From CAZUXY01 sp964624235 (GTDB lineage Bacteria > Spirochaetota > UBA4802 > UBA5368): a stretch of 64,000 nucleotides of DNA. Positions 36,291-43,667 of the stretch are shown piece by piece (position 1 is the first letter of the stretch; each line of letters starts with the position of its first letter). Where the stretch lies: contig CAZUXY010000011.1 in the NCBI GenBank assembly GCA_964624235.1, positions 19,993-83,992 of the forward strand. Reading direction: 5' to 3'. Both the position numbers and the translations under genes were made by a program. The notes beneath the pieces were generated by a model. That model was not told where the DNA came from, did no database searches, and worked only from the letters and a program-made list of their open reading frames with translations.

Positions 36291-37130
36291 TCAGAGAAAC
36301 CGCATCGACAGATCAAAGGCCCTGACTGAATGGGTCAGTGCGCCTATCGAGATATAATCGACCTTGAGATGTTTGATTTCCGCTATCCGCTCCTCGTCGA
36401 GGTTTCCCGAGATCTCCGTTTCCGAACGTCTGCCGATAATACCGACGGCTTCCTCCATGGCGGGTACATCCATGTTATCCAGCATAATTATGTCGGCGCC
36501 CGCCTCCAGCGCCTCCCGCACCTCGTCGAGGGTCGTGGTTTCCACTTCGATACGGTAGTTTGTGCCGTGGAGTCCTCTGGCCCTTTCCACCGCCCGCGAG
36601 ATAGAACCGGCCGCTTTTATATGGTTGTCCTTTATCATGATCATATCGTACAGGCCCATTCGGTGATTCAATCCCCCCCCCGCCGCAACCGCGTACTTGT
36701 CGAGCAGCCGCATGCCGGGAGCGGTTTTGCGCGTATCCAGTATCCTTATACCGCTTTCCTCGAGCAGGTCTACAATGGTACGTGTTCGTGTGGCGATACC
36801 CGACATGCGCTGTATGAAATTCAATACCGTGCGTTCCCCGGCCAACAGGGCAAGGGTGGATCCCCGGCATTCCACCGCGGTTGTGCCGCGGGCGACACGC
36901 GCGCCATCGGTGACAAACACATCGACAGCGATGCGGGGGTCCAGGTGGCGGTAAATCAAATTTACCATTTCACCTCCGCAGAAGACGCCGTTTTCCTTCG
37001 CCACGATGCGCGCTTCTGAGGTTTCATCATCATGAAACACGGCGCTGGAGGTGACATCTCCACCCCCTATGTCTTCCCGGAGGGCGAGCTCTATTATAGG
37101 CATCAGTTGTTCAGGGTGCGGGAAGTTCAT
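36291..37130 (-). CDS. nadC: Nicotinate-nucleotide pyrophosphorylase (quinolinate phosphoribosyltransferase)
   Basis: 279 residues. NadC motifs include LREDIGGGDVTS, ERTVLNFIQRMSGIATRTR, LDTRKTAPGMRLLDKYAV with the GGGLNHRMGLYD loop, and IMIKDNHI. It makes nicotinate mononucleotide from quinolinate in de novo NAD synthesis. The start overlaps the uvrB stop by 4 bases, so it is translationally coupled at the end of the metX-metW-uvrB-nadC operon. nadA and nadB are not in the window. Confidence 0.96.
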   Translation of the reverse strand: MNFPHPEQLMPIIELALREDIGGGDVTSSAVFHDDETSEARIVAKENGVFCGGEMVNLIYRHLDPRIAVDVFVTDGARVARGTTAVECRGSTLALLAGERTVLNFIQRMSGIATRTRTIVDLLEESGIRILDTRKTAPGMRLLDKYAVAAGGGLNHRMGLYDMIMIKDNHIKAAGSISRAVERARGLHGTNYRIEVETTTLDEVREALEAGADIIMLDNMDVPAMEEAVGIIGRRSETEISGNLDEERIAEIKHLKVDYISIGALTHSVRAFDLSMRFL

Positions 37131-39136
37131 TGTTTTTTCGATTTTTCGAGAATTCCCGCTTTTTTTTCCATCTCCAGCATCTGGTCGCGGAGCAGGGCCG
37201 CTTTTTCGAACTCCAGGTTTTCAGCGGCCGTAAGCATGGCGGCGCGTATCTCCTCAATCATTTCTTTCAGCCTTACGACGCTGCTTGTTTTATAAGCGGT
37301 TTTGAATTCCGCCACCTGCCCGTGCATAGCGTCATCAGTGTGGTATTCCCGTTCGATGATGTCCAGGATATCTTTGCTCACCGACTTTGGGGTGACATGG
37401 TGATCGGCGTTGTAACGGTTCTGGATCTCACGCCGCCGGTTCGTCTCTTCGATGGCGCGCTTCATCGATTCTGTCATGTTGTCGGCGTACATGATGACCG
37501 TGCCGTGCAGGTTCCTCGCTGCCCTGCCGGAGGTCTGTATGAGGGACCTGGTCGATCTCAAAAATCCCTCCTTGTCGGCGTCGAGTATCGCCACCAGGGA
37601 GACCTCGGGGAGGTCCAGACCTTCCCTGAGCAGGTTAATGCCCACCAGCACGTCGAATTCACCTTTTCTCAGGTCACGAATCAGTTCCACCCTTTCAATG
37701 GTTTCTATCTCGGAGTGGAGGTATTTCGCCCTGATGTCGATATCCTGGAAAAATGAGGTAAGATCTTCGGCCATTTTCTTGGTGAGAGTGGTCACCAGCA
37801 CCCTTTCGTCCCGCTCGACACGATTGCGTATTTCCCCCACCAGGTCGTCTACCTGGTTCTCCGCCGGTTTCACGATAATTACCGGATCTATGAGTCCAGT
37901 TGGACGGATGATCTGTTCCACCACCTGCGCGGAGATATCGAGTTCGTAGTCCGCGGGCGTCGCCGAGACGAATATACACCGGTCGGTCATCCGCTCAAAC
38001 TCGTCGAAATAGAGAGGGCGGTTGTCCAGCGCCGAGGGGAGCCTGAAGCCGTGTTCCACCAGATTTATCTTGCGCGAACGGTCTCCCTCGAACATGCCGC
38101 GCACCTGTGGTACCGTTACATGGGATTCATCGATGAACATAAGGAATTTATTCTTGAAATAGTTCAGAAGGGTCGCCGGAGGTTCTCCCGGAGCACGGCG
38201 GCTGATGATGCGCGAGTAGTTTTCAATCCCGCTGCAGTATCCCATCTCCATCAGCATCTCCATGTCGTAGCGGGTGCGGCTCTCCAGCCTTTGTGCTTCC
38301 AGGAGTTTATTTTTCTTGCGCAATTCTTCCAGCCTTTCTTTTAATTCTTCGTCGATCATACTGACCGTTTTCTTCATTTCCTCCATTGGAGTTACAAAAT
38401 GCTTTGCCGGGTAAACGACGGCCCTTTCCAGCCGTTCCCCTTTTTTCCCGGTGATGGGATTTATCCGGCTTATCTCCTCGACCTCGTCGCCGTAGAACTC
38501 GATGCGCAACGCCTCCTGTAAATACGCGGGGAATATCTCCACCACGTCACCCCTGACCCTGAAGCAGCCGCGCACGAAGGCCATATCGTTGCGTGCGTAC
38601 TGGATGGCGACTAGTTTTCTGAGAAGTTCATCGCGCTCCATGGGTTCTCCCGCATGCAGAGAGATGTGCATGCGTTCGAAATCCTCAGGGCTGCCGAGTC
38701 CGTAAATGCACGAGACCGATGAAACAACAATTACGTCGTCGCGCTCCATGATGGAGGATGTCGCACGGAGCCTCAGCCGGTCAATTTCATCGTTGATCGC
38801 CGCGTCCTTTTCTATGTAGAGGTCCTGGGAAACCACGTATGCTTCGGGCTGGTAGTAATCGTAGTACGAGACGAAATACTCCACGGCGTTTCCGGGAAAG
38901 AACTCCTTGAACTCACGGTAAAGCTGGGCGGCGAGGGTCTTGTTGTGGGTGAGTACCAGCGCGGGTTTACCCGTCTTTTCGATGACCTTTGCCATGGTAA
39001 AGGTCTTTCCGGATCCGGTGACCCCCATGAGGGTCTGGTATTTCATGCCTGAACTCAATCCCGCTGCCAGGCGGTCGATCGCCTGCTGCTGGTCACCCGA
39101 CGGACTGTAGCGTGATACGAGTTTGAACTCACCCAT
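37127..39136 (-). CDS. uvrB: Excinuclease ABC subunit B
   Basis: ATG 39136 (MGEFKLVSRYSPSGDQQQAI) is the family-type start; an in-frame start 22 codons upstream would lie inside metW. The 669-residue product has Walker A GVTGSGKTFTMA, the damage-hairpin YYDYYQPEAYV, helicase motifs through GLDLPEVSLVAILDADKEGF and QTSGRAARN, and a C-terminal UVR motif (LEFEKAALLRDQM). It verifies DNA damage with UvrA and recruits UvrC. It overlaps metW by 8 bases and nadC by 4, so it sits inside the riboswitch-led operon. Confidence 0.97.
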   Translation of the reverse strand: MGEFKLVSRYSPSGDQQQAIDRLAAGLSSGMKYQTLMGVTGSGKTFTMAKVIEKTGKPALVLTHNKTLAAQLYREFKEFFPGNAVEYFVSYYDYYQPEAYVVSQDLYIEKDAAINDEIDRLRLRATSSIMERDDVIVVSSVSCIYGLGSPEDFERMHISLHAGEPMERDELLRKLVAIQYARNDMAFVRGCFRVRGDVVEIFPAYLQEALRIEFYGDEVEEISRINPITGKKGERLERAVVYPAKHFVTPMEEMKKTVSMIDEELKERLEELRKKNKLLEAQRLESRTRYDMEMLMEMGYCSGIENYSRIISRRAPGEPPATLLNYFKNKFLMFIDESHVTVPQVRGMFEGDRSRKINLVEHGFRLPSALDNRPLYFDEFERMTDRCIFVSATPADYELDISAQVVEQIIRPTGLIDPVIIVKPAENQVDDLVGEIRNRVERDERVLVTTLTKKMAEDLTSFFQDIDIRAKYLHSEIETIERVELIRDLRKGEFDVLVGINLLREGLDLPEVSLVAILDADKEGFLRSTRSLIQTSGRAARNLHGTVIMYADNMTESMKRAIEETNRRREIQNRYNADHHVTPKSVSKDILDIIEREYHTDDAMHGQVAEFKTAYKTSSVVRLKEMIEEIRAAMLTAAENLEFEKAALLRDQMLEMEKKAGILEKSKKQ

Positions 39137-39791
39137 CAGCGCCGCCCCTGCGGTTGCTTGTAAAACCGCTCCCGTCCAGAATGAACATTCCGTACTGTGC
39201 AAAAAGATTGGGCAGTGTCCTTACATGGTAAAATGAACCGTCTGCGCGCTGAGTGAAGTGTTCCTGTTTTTTAACCGGATAGGCATGACGCCCGCAATAG
39301 TCCTGGAAGTCCTGAATGGACAACAGGTGTATGTTGGGTGACTCGTACCACTCATAGGGAAGTAGACGGTTTTTGGGCATGGTGCCGCGGTACATAAGCT
39401 GTAATCGGATGAGATAATAACCGAAATTCGGGAAGCTGATTATGGCGTTAAGCCCTATGCGTAATATTTCCAGCAGAACAAACTCCGGTTTTTTAGTGTT
39501 TTGAAGGGTCTGGTTCAATATCACGTAATCGAAGGAGTTGTCGCGATAGTCCTCAAGTCCGTCGTCGATGTCCCCCTGGTAACAGTAGAGTCCTTTTTCC
39601 AGACAGATGCCCACTCCCTCCTCTGAGATCTCCACACCATACCCGTCCACATTTTTAACGTTCCTCAGATTTTCCAGGAGCACACCGTCACCGCATCCGA
39701 GGTCCAGCACCCTGGAGCCTTCGGGAATTTCGTTAATTATGATCTCGTGTCCTATCTGCGGATAGAGTACCCTGTTTGATCGTCTTCTCAA
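39129..39791 (-). CDS. metW: Methionine biosynthesis protein MetW (methyltransferase fold)
   Basis: 220 residues. The start is a TTG at 39791, supported by AAGGAG six bases upstream. The SAM-binding motif is SRVLDLGCGDGVLLENL, followed by GYGVEISEEGVG, DYVILNQTLQNTKKPEFVL and SFPNFGYYLIRLQL, all typical of MetW. It cooperates with MetX in homoserine acylation in many bacteria that have both. It overlaps metX by 59 bases and uvrB by 8, so the genes are tightly packed. The C-terminal ~25 residues are poorly conserved. Confidence 0.92.
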   Translation of the reverse strand: MRRRSNRVLYPQIGHEIIINEIPEGSRVLDLGCGDGVLLENLRNVKNVDGYGVEISEEGVGICLEKGLYCYQGDIDDGLEDYRDNSFDYVILNQTLQNTKKPEFVLLEILRIGLNAIISFPNFGYYLIRLQLMYRGTMPKNRLLPYEWYESPNIHLLSIQDFQDYCGRHAYPVKKQEHFTQRADGSFYHVRTLPNLFAQYGMFILDGSGFTSNRRGGADG

Positions 39792-40935
39792 ACTGGCTCC
39801 TTAAAAAATTCGATATGTTGCGCTTTGTCGGGGCATCATCGATAAGAAAAGTATCATGTCCGTAATTCGACTGTATATCGGTATATCCCACATGTTTTCC
39901 GTTGGCCCTTAGGGCTTTGACGATTTCCTTCGAAAGCATGCTCGGGTACAGCCAGTCCGAGCTGTAGCTTATCACCAGAAAATCTGAGGTAACATTCTGG
40001 AAGGCGTTTATCAGGCTGCCGCCATGGTCCGCCTTGAGATCGAAATAATCTATCGCTTTTGTAATATATAGATATGAATTGGCGTCGAACCGGTTGACGA
40101 ACTTGATCCCCTGGTGCTCAAGGTACGATTCAACCATAAACTCCGAATTGAATTTGAAACTGAACAGGTCTGAATTCTGCAGTTGCCGGCCGAACTTCTG
40201 GTGCATCAAGTGTTCGCTCATGTAGGTGATATGGCCCACCATCCGCGCGAGTGAAAGCCCGTCCTGGGGTTTCTGGGAATTATAGTATTTACCGCTCTTC
40301 CAGTGCGGATCCCTGAATATGGCCTGGCGCCCCACCATGTTGAAGGCGATTCCCTGGGCTGAAAGCGAACTTGCCGTGGCGATGGCTATAACCGACTGTA
40401 CCATGGAAGGATAGGTTATGGCCCACTGAAGCGCCTGCATGCCGCCCATTGACCCGCCGGTTACGGCAAGAAGCTTTTTTATGCCCAGGTGCCTTACCAG
40501 GTGCCACTGGGCGGTCACCATGTCCTGGATGGTTACGATGGGGAAATCCAGCGCGTATTCTTCACCGGTTTCCGGATTGATTGATGAGGGCCCTGTGGAA
40601 CCGTTGCAACCGCCGATAACATTCGAACTTATAATGAAATATATGTCGGTATCGAAGGGTTTCCCGGGCCCGATGTAAAGGTCCCACCAACCGGGAAGAT
40701 TGTCAGTTGAACTGTGATAACCCGCCGCGTGTGCAGTTCCCGATAAGGCATGAAGAATAAGGACCGCATTGCTTTTATCCCGGTTAAGGGTGCCGTAGGT
40801 TTCGTAAGCAAGGGTTACGGGCCCGAGAGTGCGCCCCGAGACGAGTTTCAGTTGATTGGGAGGTTCGGCGAAGGTGAAGTAGCCGGTCTCTACTGTTCCG
40901 ACCGAAGCTTTTTTCTGTTCAGCTGTTTTTTTCAT
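39733..40935 (-). CDS. metX: Homoserine O-acetyltransferase
   Basis: 400 residues from ATG 40935 (MKKTAEQKKASVGTV), chosen because it follows directly after the riboswitch terminator; a start 8 codons earlier lies in the terminator. The alpha/beta-hydrolase fold has the catalytic elbow TGGSMGGMQALQW, the conserved HALSGTAHAAG and GCNGSTGPSS segments, and the late NYGHDTFLI histidine. It acylates homoserine in methionine synthesis. Expression should be turned off by SAM through the leader at 41011-41118. Confidence 0.96.
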   Translation of the reverse strand: MKKTAEQKKASVGTVETGYFTFAEPPNQLKLVSGRTLGPVTLAYETYGTLNRDKSNAVLILHALSGTAHAAGYHSSTDNLPGWWDLYIGPGKPFDTDIYFIISSNVIGGCNGSTGPSSINPETGEEYALDFPIVTIQDMVTAQWHLVRHLGIKKLLAVTGGSMGGMQALQWAITYPSMVQSVIAIATASSLSAQGIAFNMVGRQAIFRDPHWKSGKYYNSQKPQDGLSLARMVGHITYMSEHLMHQKFGRQLQNSDLFSFKFNSEFMVESYLEHQGIKFVNRFDANSYLYITKAIDYFDLKADHGGSLINAFQNVTSDFLVISYSSDWLYPSMLSKEIVKALRANGKHVGYTDIQSNYGHDTFLIDDAPTKRNISNFLRSQFEKTIKQGTLSADRTRDHN

Positions 40936-40950
40936 ATAACCGTTAAATAT

Positions 40951-40991
40951 ACAAAACAAAAACCGCTACTTCAACTGAGATGGTAGCGGTT
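40951..40991 (-). terminator. Intrinsic terminator of the SAM-I riboswitch
   Basis: On the minus strand AACCGCTAC (40991-40983) pairs with GTAGCGGTT (40969-40961), followed by a T-rich run with interruptions (TTTGTTTTGT, 40960-40951). It lies between the aptamer and metX and would stop transcription when SAM is bound. Confidence 0.88.
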
Positions 40992-41010
40992 TATTAAAAT
41001 GACATAAACT

Positions 41011-41118
41011 GCTATCCCATCTGTCGGATTAAATCCGCAGGAGTTGGCACCAGACCAAGTCGTCTGGTTGCCGTGGCTTCAAAGGGCCCGTCCCTCCACC
41101 ACTCTGGATAAGATAGCT
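41011..41118 (-). promoter_or_regulatory. SAM-I (S-box) riboswitch aptamer
   Basis: Read on the minus strand, the consensus blocks appear in order: CTTATCCAGAG, GGTGGAGGGA with GGGCCCTTTGAAGCC, CGGCAACC, GGTGCCAACTCCTGC and ACAGATGGGATAGC. GCTATC at the 5' end (41117-41112) pairs with GATAGC at the 3' end (41016-41011) to close P1. The 3' strand of P1 (GATAGCAGTTTAT) can instead pair with ATAAACCGCTACC, the 5' arm of the terminator, 11 of 13 positions, so aptamer and antiterminator exclude each other. This is an OFF switch for metX-metW and probably uvrB-nadC. A TTGACA lies upstream at 41178-41173. Confidence 0.96.
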
Positions 41119-41420
41119 CCGGGATGTTGCGGTGTAATAAAGTAGCTCAGAATGCACCATCGATTAATAAAGTGTCAATAAAAAAATATGGAATGACCAG
41201 ATACATCGTCGGTAAGCTGTTTGCCGAAAACCCGTTGGGTGATTTCTGATATAGAAACCAGCATTATTGTATATACAAAATAGTATAGATTGTCGTCTTT
41301 TTAAAATTGGGTTGACAACAGGGACTTATCGAACGTAATTGACACTTGAGAAGTCGTCTTAACATAATCCTGTTTTCATAAAAACCTTCAAACATATTAT
41401 ACAACGATGGAGGAGCTCAT
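41119..41420. promoter_or_regulatory. Divergent promoter region
   Basis: 302 bases between the riboswitch and the Fe-S membrane protein. On the plus strand TTGACA occurs at 41312-41317 and again at 41339-41344; the second has CATAAT at 41363-41368 after an 18-base spacer. On the minus strand TTGACA at 41178-41173 with CATTCT 18 bases on is a weaker match for metX. GGAGGAGC at 41407 is the ribosome site of the gene at 41421. Otherwise no structure is obvious. Confidence 0.5.
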
Positions 41421-43550
41421 ATGGATTTTGCCGGTATGTACAACATGCCCGCCACCGATGTAGCTCGTCAGATGTATTTCAATGTGGGCGGGTCTCATGG
41501 ATTCATGCGCTGGGGCATTTATATTTTCATGTTCGCCGCATTTATTTATCTGGGCGTCTCTCTCTATAAAAGGATAAAGATCTGGAGGCAGGGTGTAGGT
41601 GAACTCAGGACCGATTATCATGAAAAAAGGATCTGGGCTTTCATTAAATATGTAATGTTTCAGGCGAAGATACTGCGCGAATCTTATGCGGGTATCCTGC
41701 ATGTGAGTTTCTTCTGGGGATTTGTCGGACTTTTTATCGTTACCCTGATCATCGTCGTTCAGGAAGACTTTACCGAGCTGTTCTTCCACACCAAGTTCAT
41801 TTACGGAAACTTTTACCTGTTATGGTCGCTGGCAGGCGACCTGTTCGGAGTTGTGGTGCTGATAGGTCTCGCGATGGCCTTTTACCGCAGGTATAAGGTC
41901 AAGCCGAGCAGGCTGGATACAAAACCCATCGACACCTTCGCGCTGGGTATAATTACTTTTATTATTATCACGGGTTTCTTGAACGAGTCGATGCGCATCG
42001 CGATCACCGATTTCCCGAAATTTGAAATATGGTCGCCTTTCGGCTACGCCCTGGCGCACCTTTTCGGGTGGATCGGGAAGGGCACCCTCGAAACCGCCCA
42101 TTATGTAAACTGGTGGCTGCACATGGTCGCGGCTTTCAGTTTTGTAGGGCTGGTCGGGTCAGACAAGCTGGGCCATATCGCGACAACCATGCTGAACGTT
42201 TATTTTCAGAACCTCGACAACGAGAGCAAAAAAACGAAGTATGCCATGAAGGTCATACCTCCTTCGGAATTCGAAACGGCAGAAACTTTCGGAGTCGGTC
42301 TGGTAGAAAACTTCACCTGGAAACAGCTTATGGACGGCGATGCCTGTACGCGGTGCGGCCGCTGTCAGGACAACTGTCCCGCGTATCTTACCGAAAAGCC
42401 GCTCTCGCCGAAGAAGATCATCAATGACGTCAAGGCGGCAATGGATGACCGCATACCCAAAATCATGGAGGTCAGGAAAGCCGGGGGAGATCTTTCGACG
42501 GTAGTATCCGGGGCCCTGATCGGGGATTACGTTGCCACCGATGAGATATGGGCCTGCACCAACTGCGCCGCCTGTCTGGAGAACTGCCCGGTGCAGATAG
42601 AGCATGTCAATAAAATCAATGATATGCGCAGATACAAGGTCCTCATGGAAGGGGAAATGGCCACCGAACTCCAGACCACTTTCGGAAACATGGAAAACAA
42701 TTCCAATCCCTACGGATTTGCTTTCGCCGCCCGTGCCGACTGGCTGCCGGCGGATCTGGGGGTGAAGCTGATATCTGAAGATCCCGCGGTGGATTTCCTC
42801 TATTATGTGGGTTGCGCGGCTTCCTATGACAAGCGCAATCAGAAAGTGGCCATTGCGCTGCTTAAGATATTGAATAAAGCGGGTTACAAGGTGGGAATCC
42901 TGGGAGCCGAGGAGGCCTGCTGCGGAGATTCCGCGATGAGGGCGGGGAACGAATATCTGTTCCATGCCCTTGCCACACAGAACCTTGAAACTTTTAAAAC
43001 CTACGGTGTGAAAAAAATAATCACCACCTGTCCTCACGGATACAACGTTATCAAGAAGGAATATCCCAAGTTCGCCAGGGTCGGTGTTGATTCGAGCGGC
43101 CAGCCGCTGGAATGCAATTACGAGGTGTATCACCACACCGAGATTATTATGGACCTCATACGGCGCGGGCAGGTAAAGCTGACAGAAGGCCTTAATGAAA
43201 AAATAACCTATCATGATTCATGTTTTCTCGGCAGGTACAATGAAATATATGATCAACCCAGGAACATTTTGAAAGCAATACCCGGTACCCAGTTTGTGGA
43301 AATGAGCAGAAACCACGGGAAAAGTTTCTGTTGCGGGGCCGGTGGTGCAAGGATGTGGATTGAAGAACACCTGGGCACCAGAATAAACCAGTTCAGGACC
43401 AAAGACGCGCATGCCACCGGTGCGACCAGGATCGGAACCGCCTGCCCGTTCTGCCTGACCATGCTTTCCGATGGCGCCAATGAGCTGAACATAGAAAACC
43501 TGACCACTTTTGACATTGCCGAGTATGTGTATAATGCAATGGAAAAGTAA
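41421..43550 (+). CDS. Membrane Fe-S oxidoreductase (HdrD/NarI-like; possible ETF:quinone oxidoreductase)
   Basis: 709 residues. The N-terminal ~250 form membrane helices of the NarI/heme-b type, with several histidines available as heme ligands (LHVSFFWGF, HYVNWWLHM). Two [4Fe-4S] motifs follow: CTRCGRCQDNCP near residue 309 and CTNCAACLENCP near 379. Two CCG domains of the HdrB/HdrD type end the protein (EEACCGDSAMRAG, SFCCGAGGARMW). This layout matches membrane proteins proposed to pass electrons from electron-transferring flavoprotein to menaquinone in beta-oxidising anaerobes. The start has GGAGGAGC upstream. etfAB is not in the window, so the partner is an inference. Confidence 0.88.
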   Translation: MDFAGMYNMPATDVARQMYFNVGGSHGFMRWGIYIFMFAAFIYLGVSLYKRIKIWRQGVGELRTDYHEKRIWAFIKYVMFQAKILRESYAGILHVSFFWGFVGLFIVTLIIVVQEDFTELFFHTKFIYGNFYLLWSLAGDLFGVVVLIGLAMAFYRRYKVKPSRLDTKPIDTFALGIITFIIITGFLNESMRIAITDFPKFEIWSPFGYALAHLFGWIGKGTLETAHYVNWWLHMVAAFSFVGLVGSDKLGHIATTMLNVYFQNLDNESKKTKYAMKVIPPSEFETAETFGVGLVENFTWKQLMDGDACTRCGRCQDNCPAYLTEKPLSPKKIINDVKAAMDDRIPKIMEVRKAGGDLSTVVSGALIGDYVATDEIWACTNCAACLENCPVQIEHVNKINDMRRYKVLMEGEMATELQTTFGNMENNSNPYGFAFAARADWLPADLGVKLISEDPAVDFLYYVGCAASYDKRNQKVAIALLKILNKAGYKVGILGAEEACCGDSAMRAGNEYLFHALATQNLETFKTYGVKKIITTCPHGYNVIKKEYPKFARVGVDSSGQPLECNYEVYHHTEIIMDLIRRGQVKLTEGLNEKITYHDSCFLGRYNEIYDQPRNILKAIPGTQFVEMSRNHGKSFCCGAGGARMWIEEHLGTRINQFRTKDAHATGATRIGTACPFCLTMLSDGANELNIENLTTFDIAEYVYNAMEK

Positions 43551-43667
43551 TTATCTGTGAAAGATATATTCCCCTCCACACCGGGGCCCATGACCGGCGG
43601 GGGCGGGGATAGTGTCTTATGTATATATATACCATATAAAAATTTATTGTGTAAGGAGTGGTTGATT

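Noticed and set aside
42159..43214. Minus-strand 351-codon frame inside the Fe-S oxidoreductase gene
   Set aside because: Long but antisense to a gene with unmistakable Fe-S and CCG motifs; no recognisable domain.
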